From Aquila chrysaetos chrysaetos (lineage: Eukaryota > Chordata > Aves > Accipitriformes > Accipitridae): a stretch of DNA of 64,000 nucleotides. Below are positions 13,701 through 25,700 of the stretch, one piece after another (position 1 is the stretch's first letter; each line of letters begins with the position of its first letter). The notes below the pieces were generated by a model. It had not been told where the DNA came from and did no database searches. It saw only the letters and a list, made by a program, of their open reading frames with translations. The DNA lies in contig NC_044007.1 in the NCBI RefSeq assembly GCF_900496995.4, positions 744,001-808,000 of the forward strand, read 5' to 3'. Made by a program: the position numbers and the translations under genes.

Positions 13701-16700
13701 CTTCCAGGGATGGGGCATCCACAAATTCTCTGGGCAACCTGTTCCAGTGCCCCACCACCCTCACAGAGAAGAACTTCTTCCTCTAATCTTTCAGTTTAAA
13801 GCCATTACCCCGTGTCCTATCACTACATGCCCTTGTAAAAAGTCCCTCTCTGGCTTTCTTGTAGGCCCCCTTTAGGTACTGGAAGGCTGCTTGAAGGTCT
13901 CCCCGGAGCCTTCTCTTCTCCAGGCTGAACAACCCCAACTCTCTCAGCCTTTCCTCACAGCAGAGGTGCTCCAGCCCTCGGACCATTCCCGTGTCCCTCC
14001 TCTGGACCTGCTCCAACAGGTCCGTGTCTGTCTCGTGCTGGGGACCCCAGAGCTGGACGCAGTGCTCCAGGGGGGTCTCACCAGAGCGGAGCAGAGGGGC
14101 AGAATCCCCTCCCTCGACCTGCTGGCCACGCTGCTCTGGATGCAGCCCAGGATACGGTTAGCATTGGTCCCCAGTGGCATACCCATAGCATTGGTCACCA
14201 CTGTACTGAAGTGCATACCTGCAGTTTCAGTTTTTCGGGGCAAATTCCACGTGGGGTAGGTAACATACAAAAAATCCAAGGCTTTTTCCACAAATATGAT
14301 TTTCTTGTCCAGTGAAAACCTGCTTCCAAGAAGTGTGCTCTTCCTTATGCACCCCTGCTCCTGCCCAGAGCTGCTGGGGAGCAGGAAGGAAGCCGATTAG
14401 GAAGATCCAGTCTGTGGTAACAGGAGAGAGGCAGCCCATGTATCGTCCTGCCCAAAACCTTATGAAACTCTAGGAAAGCATGCCAGGCAGTCAGTTTTCT
14501 GCATCTCTGGGTAGTTTAGTCACCGTGCAAAGCCTTCCTTCTGCCACTCTGAGCAGGTTGGATGCTTTCTCTTTCTGTGGGCAAAAAGAGGAAGGGACAC
14601 TCAGCTGTCAGCAAACAAATGAGACTGTGCCTTTGCTGTCTGCAGCCGGGGTGGCCAAACCTCTTTATCAAAAGAGTCTTCTGGAGGCAGTAGTGATCTA
14701 TATTCTCTTGTGAACCAGGTCTGCCTGCTGGAATCGGAACTAGATGAAGGAGCATCTTGTCCTCGGGGGCCTCGTCCCTGTGCAGCTGAGCAGCCATGGA
14801 TGTCTGTCTGCATAGAAAGAGCCTTTTTTCTTTGTGCACTGTATAGGGTCGGGCAGCTGGACAGCATCTGTGTATTCCTGTTCAAGAGTCTGTGTCCTCC
14901 TCCGTGGTATTCTGCCTGTTATTAACTGGCTGTTTCCTACTGAAAGAAGCGGTATTAGGATTAATTACAGCGCTGTTGCCGAGAATCTGTATCAAGCAGT
15001 TTTGTGGGGGCTCTACTTCTCAGTTCACTGGTACCCGTCTGGAAATAACAAATTACGATTTTACTTTGTTGCTGAATTTCCTTTTCAAAATATGCGAGAA
15101 TGCGGCGAGCAGAGTTAAGTAATGATGTACTCCTGGTTCGGATTTGGAAATGAGACATCACTGTCAAGGCACTGGTTGCTTGTAGAGCTGCAGTAAATCT
15201 TGAAGCGTAGCGATGTCTTGGTTGGGGGGGGGTTATGCAGCAGAGGCTCCCCACGCTCACGGGTGGGATTGCAGGAGCTCAGGAGCGGGCATTTGAGAAG
15301 GCTTGTGCTTGAAGTGGTCTTCTCTAGCAGCTGTATTCTGTTAATAGGGTTTCCATCATCCCATTTCCTCGTGTGCTGCAGTAATCTAAGGAAACAATTA
15401 CCTCTGGCTTCAGCCCCACCAGAGCCCCCGTTCCTGGATTGTGCATGAAGGAAGGACCATCTGTTACCACAAATGGTCCCCAGCCTTGCTTAGAGCAAGG
15501 AGATGGAGGTGATGGTGATAGGCCGCCCAATCTGCTGCTCTTTTTGGTTTCGCCTGTAACAAAATTAAGGCTTGCCTTTATGCAGGTGTGCTATCAACAT
15601 CGTCAGCTGGAGCATCTGCCACTTCAAAAAGGAGGTGGCGAGGGCTTTTGCAGTGGAAGGGAAATGAGGCTCCTGGAACTCAGTTACCATTAAGCCTGAT
15701 TTTATGGAAAGACGACTGCATGTGCATAATTACATTTCTCCCAAGAGCCAGAAGGGAAAAGGATACCTGCATGTCTGGACCTGGCCACTTGCAGGCAAGG
15801 CTGCGGTGCTACTGGAGGAAGGGCCAGGTTTCTGCGGTCTGCAGTGGCTTTCGCCTATCCCTAATTGCAAGTGTGCTATTCTTCGGTTTTGTGCTCACTG
15901 CTTGAGTGTTGTTGGCTGAACTCTGGCTCTTCCAGCCTCGCGCTGAAACTGTGGTCCGTGCTTTTATGACCTCTAAATTGGACAATTGTAATGCGTTGTT
16001 TTATGGCCTTCCTGTGCAAAGGTTGCACAGGCTCCAGCTGTTCAGAGATTGGGGCCAAAACACTAACTCTCCTACCATGGCCTCCACATGTCAGTCTGGT
16101 CCTGGGGGACCTGGGCTGGCTCAGAGTCAAACATCAGCTTGATCTTAAAATTGCTTTGATGGCTTATAATGCTGAGTATAATGCGGGATCTGTGTGTTTT
16201 ATCTACGCTGCTGCTTTTTATGAGCTTAGTCACTGCTTGAGATCATCTGAAGTCAGTTTTATTGGTCATTCCAAACCATAGGTTAAAGACCTGTAGAGTA
16301 CTCATTTTTCAGTGCAGTGATCTAAATCTGAAATTAATTACCACCATAGTCTGACATACTGATGTTAAAATAACTCAACCCAACTGGCATCTCTTAACCC
16401 TGGTTTGTAGTGTAAGCTCCTTTCTAGCAGGTTTGTGTATATGGTCTGTAACGGGATTTTATCCTTTTCACTGCGGGCTCTTTTCTCTGGACAGCATGTG
16501 CAGGCATCTTGCCAGTTACAGAGGCACCAGCTTTTGGCAGTGTGTTCACACCATCTCTCCGGTTGCCTCCTGCACAGCACTGTCCTGTTCAGCATGCCTC
16601 ATCTTTGCTGATTTGCTTTTCCAGAGTATTCTGGAGGAAGAGCTGTTTAGAGTCTTCTAGTGACTTTTGTCGGGGTGGTGGTTTGAGACTGTGCCCCAAA

Positions 16701-19700
16701 CTGTACCCTGAGGGCAGCCAGAGCTGGAAGGAGCAGGTCACTTTGCTGTTCAGCGTCCTTCCAGTCACGTAATTACTTAAGGAGGAGTAAACTGGTCTGG
16801 TTTTCTCTTGATCCTCTACTTTTTTGGAAGAAAAGCAGAGAACAGTTAAAAACTGCATTCAGTTTCCTGCGTCCGTACTCATCCGAAATGGTTCAGAACA
16901 ATGTATTGAATGAAACAGATTTTGCTGGCTCACTAGGAAGAGGAGGAAGAGTGCAGTTTTAAATAAAATCTGGTTTGATGTTTGATTTACATCTGTATTT
17001 TGATAGTAATGTGCTAGTGGGTGTAAGTGCTGCCATGGCTGAAGTTCGATGGTTGTCTTACTCTGGGTCACCACAGGGACCTTAAATACTTTGGTCACAA
17101 GCCTAGCTTAACCCTGCACTCAGGATTGAAGAGAATCTCCCTGGTACTTACAGGTTTGGCCATCATGAACTGATTCTTCTGGATTGGTTCTTTAAAAAAG
17201 CTTCATGTGGTGTAAAAGCCACTCTGCTTGTAGCTAGCTTAGTCCAAGAGCTGTTGGCTATTTAAAGATAATGTGGCAGGATCCCAAGATACAAGCTTTT
17301 TAATTGCACTGTGAGTTTATTTGGACAGACAGTTCATCTTTATTGACACAGAAAAATGGGCTCTTCCCCTGATTGTATGAACTGGTGCTACCTGAATATT
17401 CTGTCACAGTTAAAATTATTTTAAAAGATGAGTTAATAACGAATCAGTCCATCCACCTCTGTGAGACCCCAGGCGTAATGAGCGAGTGACCATTATTTGG
17501 AGTAACCTTTCACACTCAAGAGCATCTTTCTGTCACCTTTCTGAAAAAATCCACTGATTTCTGCAGCTCTGGAGAACTGTGGTGTTGCCTCCTTTGCGCT
17601 TTCTGACCCAGACGAACACTTCCTCGCCGGAGAGTGCTCTGCTCCGGTTTGTGACGAGTTCTGAGGATGTCCCGTGTAAGACCTGTTCTTCTCCCCAGCT
17701 CTTCCTAGGACAGAGGTTCTCCTGAACAGTTTGCAGGGTGTCACACAGATCTTTCAAGATGTTTTGCTTGAAAATTGAGGTTAAATCCTGGCTGGGCAGT
17801 GATCAAAACTATTGATCTGCAGCAAGAGTCTTCATGGCTTTCTCTTAGACTCCTCCAGCAAGACCTCACAGATTATGTGCATCTGTTTGCCTGTGTTGGT
17901 CGCATGACTGACAGATTTGAAATCAGCATTTCTCTGAACATTCTGTTTCAGAGAAAACAGATTTTTTTACTGTTTTAATTCAGCAGAATTAGTGAATTCA
18001 AAGCATGAAGTAGTTGTGGGTATAATAGAGTTAGTGGTTAGATACTTAACTGCTGAAAATCTTTGACAACAACAGACGTGTGGGGAAAGAATATTAACAT
18101 CTTCGGACTTCATCAGGCGAGGAGGAGGATTCTTGCCTTGTGCAGTGAGCTCCAGCACTTCAAAGGCTGCTGCACCAAGGACTGCGCCTGCGTCTTACAG
18201 TTTCTGGTGTTTCTGTAGTAGATTAGTTTATCTGTTTCTGGATGCAAACTTTTGAGGGCTGCGAGTTCTGCAATTAAATTGCCTTGTGCAGTGAAAATAC
18301 TCTTCTGTTACAACTTACAGTCGAGTGACTCTTAGTTCTTATTTTGAAAGGGTGAACAAAGAACTTTTTTCCATATTATTCATGATTTTATAGGGCTCTG
18401 ACATATCACTTTGATCTCTTCTCCAAGCCTGAAGAACCCTCATTTCTGTGGTCATTCCTCTTGCAGAGATTGTCCACATCTTTGATCACCCTGGTTGCTG
18501 ACCTTCATTTTCTACGATGTCAGCGATAGTGATGACAGCAGGGGTTGGTATTCGGGATACTGGTGTGCTGTGGATTTATTCAGTGGTATCATTTGTTCTT
18601 TCCCTGGCCTTGTTTACCTTTGACTTCTTCATATGATTGATGGATGAGGAAGGTGGAAGGGGGTTTTTGCCTCTATAATCAAAGGTTGTTATCATTATGT
18701 AAACTCCCCACAAAAGTACGTAGACACTTAAAAAGCTTATTTGTAGATTTTTATTTCTCAAGCTAGCAACCTAAAAATGCAACCTGTTGCTGTGTGGTAC
18801 TAGTTTTTTACATAACATTCAGAAGGTGATTAAGACGGTGACTTTTGAGCCTTGAGGAAACAAAAAGGTCTTTTTTTTCTTGTAAATACGACATAAAAAT
18901 GCCTGTCTCGTTACTCTGACGAAAGTAAGTGCTGTTTTCTGTGGTAGAGCAGAGGTTGTTAAAGCTCTTGAAATTGTTACCTTTATGCCTGTTGAAAAAG
19001 TGGAAACTGATAAACTGGGAACAGGGGCTTTTGGGGGACCATTGAACGTCTCAATATTTAGAAGGACCTACAAAACATGTGAACTTCTTTGGCCGCAAAG
19101 AGTAGCTGAAGTTTCTGCACCGGACTTAAACCGCAATCAGCTGTGTCCTTCTCCATAAAAAGAAAACAAGAATCATCTCGTTAAGAGAAAAGGAGCAGAG
19201 TAAGTTTTTCCATCCTCGCAAAGAAAAGCTTTCAGACCTCCTTTACCCAGCGGAGGCATGCCGTCACCTTCAACCTACAGCTGCAGGTTCCTCTCTCCTC
19301 GCCGTATCTCGCCGTTACTGCAAGGTGGGCTAAGCGGCATCTCCTGGGAACTCTGCTACGGTCGACGTCCTCCAGCAGCGGCTGGCACTAAGGTGCCGTT
19401 GGGGTCTAGCAGGGCTTGGGGTCCCCTCTTGCTGGGGACTGTGCAAACCCAGATCTGAACTTCTGTATGCACACAGTCCCTGAAATTCAACTTCCTATCG
19501 TGTTTTATGCTATTACATCTGAGCGCAGGACACGTTCAGGAGGATGGAAGTGGGCAGTTTGGTGTCAGGCAGCAGAGATGAAAGCTTTCCACGGCCCCAG
19601 GCTAACCCTGACAGTGATCCGCCTCTGTCCTCGCTGTCGTGGACATGCGGAGCAAAACACCCTGCACCGTTCCCTGACCTGCTTCTTGGCTCCAATGTGT

Positions 19701-22700
19701 GCCTTAGCGCAAGGGAGAGCAGGGTGCCCCGGGGAGACGGCAGGGTGGCTTTTCAGTGGCAATGCCAGCTTGTGTGTGGGAACAACTGAAACTAAATACT
19801 TTGAGAAAGTGAAGAGATGATCAGCAGCTCTCTGAGCCTGTGGTCCAAGAATCTTGGTCTGCTGCGGTAATGGATCCTGTGGGTACCAATCAAATGCAAA
19901 AACGGGTAAGGAAAGTATAAAAGACAAGGAAATCACTTTTATTAGGAAGGTCAGACTTTTCCTCTAAGCTCAGGTCTTCTCGCTCTCCCCTCACGTTGCT
20001 GAAAAGCAACAAAAAAATGTGTCTTTGTGCCTGGCTCATTAGGCAGCAGGTATTAGGGCACTGACTTCAAACACTAAGCCAGGATCTCTCGCTGCTCCAG
20101 AGCGGGTTTGCTATTGGAAGCGACTCCGTCTCAAAACCAAACCTCTTCTCTCTGTCTTGGGTGTGTTACATCATACATTTTGAAAACCTCTTTTCTTCCT
20201 AGGGTACTGGTACCACCACTCCTTGCTGTTGTGTTCAAGGTAGCTTGGAGTTTGGAAAACCAGTGATGTCTGAGGGTTCTATTGCCACTTTGCTGCTTGC
20301 GGCACCTGCTTCTTCTGTGGTCTGTTGCTACTTCCAGCCAGGTTGTCTGCAGAAATGAAATGCTGCATTCTCTTAGAAGCTCACCATGGTAGTAAAAAGA
20401 ACACAAAAGCAGCACTGATACTCTTTTGATAGCTGTGTTTGGTTTGCATCCCTGTTTAGTCAGCAGAATGCGGACAATCTCTCTTGGTGGGGGCAGTCAT
20501 TAATATTCCATATTCCTGAGCTATTTCCAGACTCTACAGTGAGAGCTGTTTACAGCTATTTCACTCTTTTCCAAGAGTGAATCCCCCCCCGAAGGTTATA
20601 CCTGCTGGAGATTAAAGATTGATAGCACTCGAGCCAGGATTCAAACCAGCTTTTTAGCCTAGTAGCTGATTTAGTGCGAACTAAGACACAGCTGCTTCCT
20701 TCCTCCGGACAACTGGTATTACAGGGAATGAACATCTCTGCTCGGTGCCTCATCCTGCACTTCACGATCTCTGTCTTGATAGTCTGGCTCACCCTAAGCT
20801 CTGCCTCTGACCCTTTCCCTTACGTGCCGTGTTCCCTGGGGAGGTACCATACCTCCAGGCATCTGAACCCTGCCCTCTTAAGCTCGCCTGCGTAGTCCGA
20901 TGCATCTTCCTCTGGGTATCGTGGATGGCAGCACAGTCCCTAAAGCCTGGGAGCTGACAGCTCAAGTATTGATCTTAAAAGAATAGCTTAAAATTTAGTT
21001 TGAGGAAAGAAGAGTGATAGTTCGCAAGGCACCGCAGGAAAGGTCTGAGTCGGGATTTAACTGCAGACGGGAGTTGTACAGGTGTGGAGTAAGGACTTAA
21101 AAATTACAAGGTGTTGAATCAAAGGTCCTGATCTTCCAGTTCCATTTCTGACGAGACTGTTCGCAAAGGGCAGGAGGAAAGGAGCAAGGCAAGCACGTAG
21201 TGCTTCTCTCCTGGAGCAATCTCCTGGCACCAGCGTTGTGGGTTAGGGGCTTCCTGAGATACAGGTGATGCCCTGGCACTTAATGGTCCTCAGTAGATTT
21301 GTTTTTCTTTGTGCGATTTTGTCCGATGACTCCTGGGATCCGGCAGCAGAGGTCTGCATCTTAATTACGTGGTGTCTGGAGAACCGTGTCCCTTTGTTTG
21401 TACTGAATCTGCCAGCTGCTGACTTCAGCTGATATCCCTAGCCTCAAATCAGAAGGGAGAGGGAACAGTTGCTGCCTGTTCGCCTTCGCTTTGTCTTTTG
21501 ACTTCACTGCTGTGGGGCACCGGGTCCGTGCTTTACAGAACCACTCATTCATCGTGTCACGGTCATCTCTCTGAGCAGCTCCGCTCAGCTCAGGACTGCG
21601 GTTTTTCTGATGCGTGCTGCTTCGTATTTTTCTGGATAATTTTCATCTGCCCCAACGTATTGCTCTCACTCATTTGTACTGCCATAACTAACACAGATTG
21701 ACCTGGCTTTCTGCCCTTTTTGAGATCGTCCATGGGTGTGCATTAAGAGCCCCAGTGACAGGGTTCAGTGTTGCTCTCAAAGGCTAAAGCCACCCTCACT
21801 TCCTTCTGATAAGTCTTCAAACCATTTGAACGTGTAACTGGCAGGGCACGGTGTTGTACAGGATGCATCGCTCTGGGTGAAAAGCCAGGTTGCGTGAAGA
21901 GGGCTGGAGAACTGTGTCTCATCTGAAATGTGGCTGAAGCCGTGGCATCTGTGACCCTAAACTTTGCTCTGGACCCATACGATGCCTGAATGAAGATCTT
22001 TGCCCATTTCTTTTTTTTCAAGCGAATATGGATGTAGCAAGACCCTTCAGATCTTGATTGGTTTGCTTGATTAAAATCCAGTTTTATTTTCTGTACACTG
22101 CTGTCTGACATACTAGAACATCTCCGTGCTGCATGATGAAGGAATCCACTGCTTGCTGCAATGCCACTTCTAAATAAATTCTGAAGAACCTTGTGGCAGG
22201 AGATAAAAATATTTGCAGGACAGAAAAAAGGTCAAATACAAACACTGTGGGCGTCAAGTGTGCTCATACACAGTCACAATCATGTGCTGCCATTGAAAAT
22301 CATGTATTTTCTAGCATGAGTCTCCAGGGTTCAAACCCCCAAAGCAGGAGATTTAAAAAACTTGAATCGAGGGGTTTTTTTCTATGCATGCTCTTGGCGA
22401 GTGTGTATGGTGCAAGCTTCTTTCTGCAGCTGAGTACTGGCGTTTACCTTCACACAGAATAAGGTGACTCTCTCCTGTAGTTACCTGATTATAAAAGCCT
22501 GGGTTTAAGAAAAATGCTAAGCAGCAGCACAAATCCAATGCAAGACTGCATTTTCTTTAAATTGCAAAATATTGGATAAAAAATAGTCATTTATTTCAAA
22601 AATTGCTAGCTGTGAAGTCAAGCGCGGCTTTTACCCGGAGTAATTTTATCTGAAAGGAGAGTAACGACCATTTTCCTGAGTGTATACTGGTAATTAAAGC

Positions 22701-25700
22701 TCTTTGGAAAGGCTGTTTTTCAAGCAGGATGGACGTTTCTCCTGAGGACCCTTGTACAGCCGCAGTGATAAATGAGCGTCTCTCCTGGCTTCGGGAGATA
22801 ACAAATGTCATTCTCTGTCTGGCAGAAGCGCGCCGGCGTCCTGAGCCCCTGGGCTTCGGCGAGAAGGCACCCGCTCCCTCTGAACAACCCTGCGTCAGCT
22901 CCGCTCTCAAACTGGGGGAGACTGGTTTTCTTGGGGAGGGGGGTACAAAGCACACGTCTAGATGGGGATTCTGCCTGCAGACCCCGTGTTTCCCCCAGCC
23001 CGCAGCTGCCCAGCCGAGATGGGCACGTGCTGTGTGAGCTGGATGGAGGAGCATCGGGTACCGGGGGGGACCAGGGACAGGCAGCGCTTGGCTTGTCAGC
23101 CGGTCCCACGCGCTCTCCGCTGCAAAAGAGAGGAGTCCCTTGTCTTTTGCTTCCGACAGACATGCCCCTTCTCTGCTCTGAGCCAACAAACCTTTTTCTA
23201 AGGCTGCCGGACCTCATCCCCGGCTTCGGAAATGTCCCGGCTGCGCAGGGCGAGGGAGGGCATGCCGGGCGTCCCCAAGGAGCAGCGGTTTAAGAGAGGC
23301 AGGTGCGGAGCGGGGTCCAGTTTACGCGGTCCTGTAAAATATTGTATAAACAAAACGCTTCAAAGATCTTCTAATAACTCCCGAAATGAAACGTTTGAAA
23401 CTGGCCCTTGTAAACTCTTCACCGGCATTTAATTGCCTCATAAAACAGTATGCTAAAGAAAGTATTAAAGGGGGGTTTTTTTTGCTGCCCTCAGATCAGT
23501 TTAACCCTTCGGGGACCCTGTGTCCAGCTGTTTCTCTCCCGCTGCCTAATGAGCAGTTACCACCTTCTTTCTTTGCCTTTCATGATACATCACTGGCTCT
23601 GATCCACCAGACCTCGACCTCTTTGCATGGCTCAGGTGTGGCACGGGCAGCGGCCGGTGCTGCGAGGACGGCTTCATCTCTGCCTCTCGCCCTTGGGATT
23701 TCGGCAGCGGGCGCGGGGCTGCGGCTCTTCCCTTTCTAACACCGGGGCCCAGCAATTTCTCGATGCGCCTTTCTGTCCCGAGGCGAATCTAGGAGTCGCG
23801 TTCAGATGGTCTGTGCCGAGGAAAGCTTGGCTAATTTACAGACCTCCCCAAATCCCCGCTGGGGCCCGGAGCAGCAATCCTCCGTGCGCGTAATTGGCAG
23901 CTGGTGCGTGGGGAGCGACGGTGCAGCTGAGATAACCGCAGCTGTACCCGTCGATACGAGGGCAGCCCCATCTCCCCAGCCAGGCACCGGCTCCCACCCC
24001 CAAGACCTCTCGCGTCCCCACGCTGCCCCACTGCCTTTAGGGACGCCCCGCGTTTGCTGCCGAAAGCACCGACCGCTCCTCGCCGTAGGCGGAACGCAGC
24101 CCCTTGGTTGTAAGCTCACCCCTTGCTGCGGGCGAGCAGAGCGCTCGGGGTGACCGTCCTCTCCGAGGGGGAAACGCTTTCTTTACTCCGGCGTTTTTGA
24201 CGCGCATCAGTGAGTGATAGCCCGTTTTGAGAAAGCTGGAGTGATTTTGTCTGAGTTTTCCCTCTCTTGAGTTTTTGTCACCCACCCTTTTGCTCTACCA
24301 GGGGCTCAGCTTGCCCTTTTATCGTAATCGAGTATGACCAGGGGTCTCTGGACACCCCGTTCTGGGGAGGCTCTGCCAGGCACCGTCATCCTGCTCCTCC
24401 GCCCTGAAGTCCAAGGGAAGCCGTCCAGCCTCTCCTGGATTGTCACCGCTAGTTCAAAACCCTCCGGAGGGGAAAGTCTCTGAATTAAAATCTGAAAGGG
24501 ATTTTATAGCTTGAGCAGTAAAGGCCCCACAAAGCAGGGGGTGTCCCCAAAAAAGGCTTGAAATGGCTGGTTTGCTTGCAGAGTAACTCTCTGGCATTGA
24601 GGTCATATCAATGCTGCAATCACATAAACATGTAACTTAAAACCATGTCACCTGTGAGCTCCTTGGAGCTCTAGTAGCTTTAAGAATAAGAGAAAATGTT
24701 GCAGGTTTATTGCTAATTTCTCCATTGTCTTTTATGTTCACAGAACACACAAACCCGATCATTGCTGTTTTCATTTATATGCATAGAAAAGCCAAATATG
24801 GAGTTCTAGAAAGTGTGTAGAGTTTGGGAATTGCTGCTGCAGGAGGAAATCCGAGGGGTAGGTGCTGTGCAGCTCCTCGGTACATAGGTTGTGCAGCCCA
24901 CGCTCTATCCCGACGCAGCCTAGGTCTCAGCCTGGGTGCGGAGCTTGCTCCTCCTCGGCTTTCCCCCCCCTCCGCCGTCTCTAGAGAAGCCGATTTATAA
25001 CCAGCCCTGCGTGCACCTGGGCCAGATCAAGGAGATTGAGCTCGGTCACCAGGGGCCTTTCCACAAGGGCACAGTAATGGCTTGTAGCAGATGTGAACTG
25101 CTCGCTCTCTCTGGGTAAGGCTCTGTGTTACTGCCCACATGTGAATAGCTGCTGTTTCTGGAGCTGTGCAAGCTAAAATGATGGCGAAGCAAAGTTAATG
25201 AACACAATTTCACCCGCAGCCCCAGGAGGTTGTAAATGAGCCAGTATCTGGAGATGTCGGCAAATCCCCTGCTGCAGTTTTCCGACTTGCCCCATGCTTT
25301 ATTTGCTCTGCCTGAGAGGCTGCGTTTTTTTCTCAGATGGCTTTTTCTTCTCTTGCAGCGAGAATGAGGCGTTGTGGAGGGAAGTAGCCAGCTTGAGGCA
25401 GAAGCACGCTCAGCAGCAGAAAGTTGTCAATAAGGTAAATCCTGGTCTTCCAGACGGAGGGATTGGGACGCTCTCGTGTTCGCGTATGCGGTGATGTAGT
25501 GACGAGGCTGGGCACTTGCGGGATCGGTGGGATGCAGTGGCATTGGTTCTGTTTAAGGATGATTTTGATCACTGTGTTTTCTTCCTGACACCATGAGATT
25601 CTGGAAATCCAGCGGGGAGAGGCTAAATTTGGGCCGGCAGTGTTACAATGCAGAATTCAGTTGGCTGCCATGTAACGGTTTTACCCCAAGCCTTCACCTT

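Larger units (their letters stand above)
3783..25358 (+). other. HSF1 21.6-kb intron within the trimerisation-domain coding region
   Basis: Phase-2 intron from GTATGT to TCTTGCAG. It contains a poly-T/CT tract (about 4710-4743), a motif-rich segment at 5.37-6.18 kb with a CTCF-like site, a G/T-rich tract (9.71-9.94 kb), a minus-strand CR1 LINE (13.57-14.17 kb), an L2-type LINE relic (15.92-16.26 kb) and a CpG-rich block (22.8-24.15 kb). I find no further protein-coding exon on either strand: the many short open frames have no recognisable domain, no paired splice signals and normal chance length. Confidence 0.8.

Noticed and set aside
22596-23217. 197- and 165-codon minus-strand open frames in the long HSF1 intron
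   Set aside because: Overlapping frames in a CpG-rich block, no recognisable domain, no flanking splice signals that build a gene.
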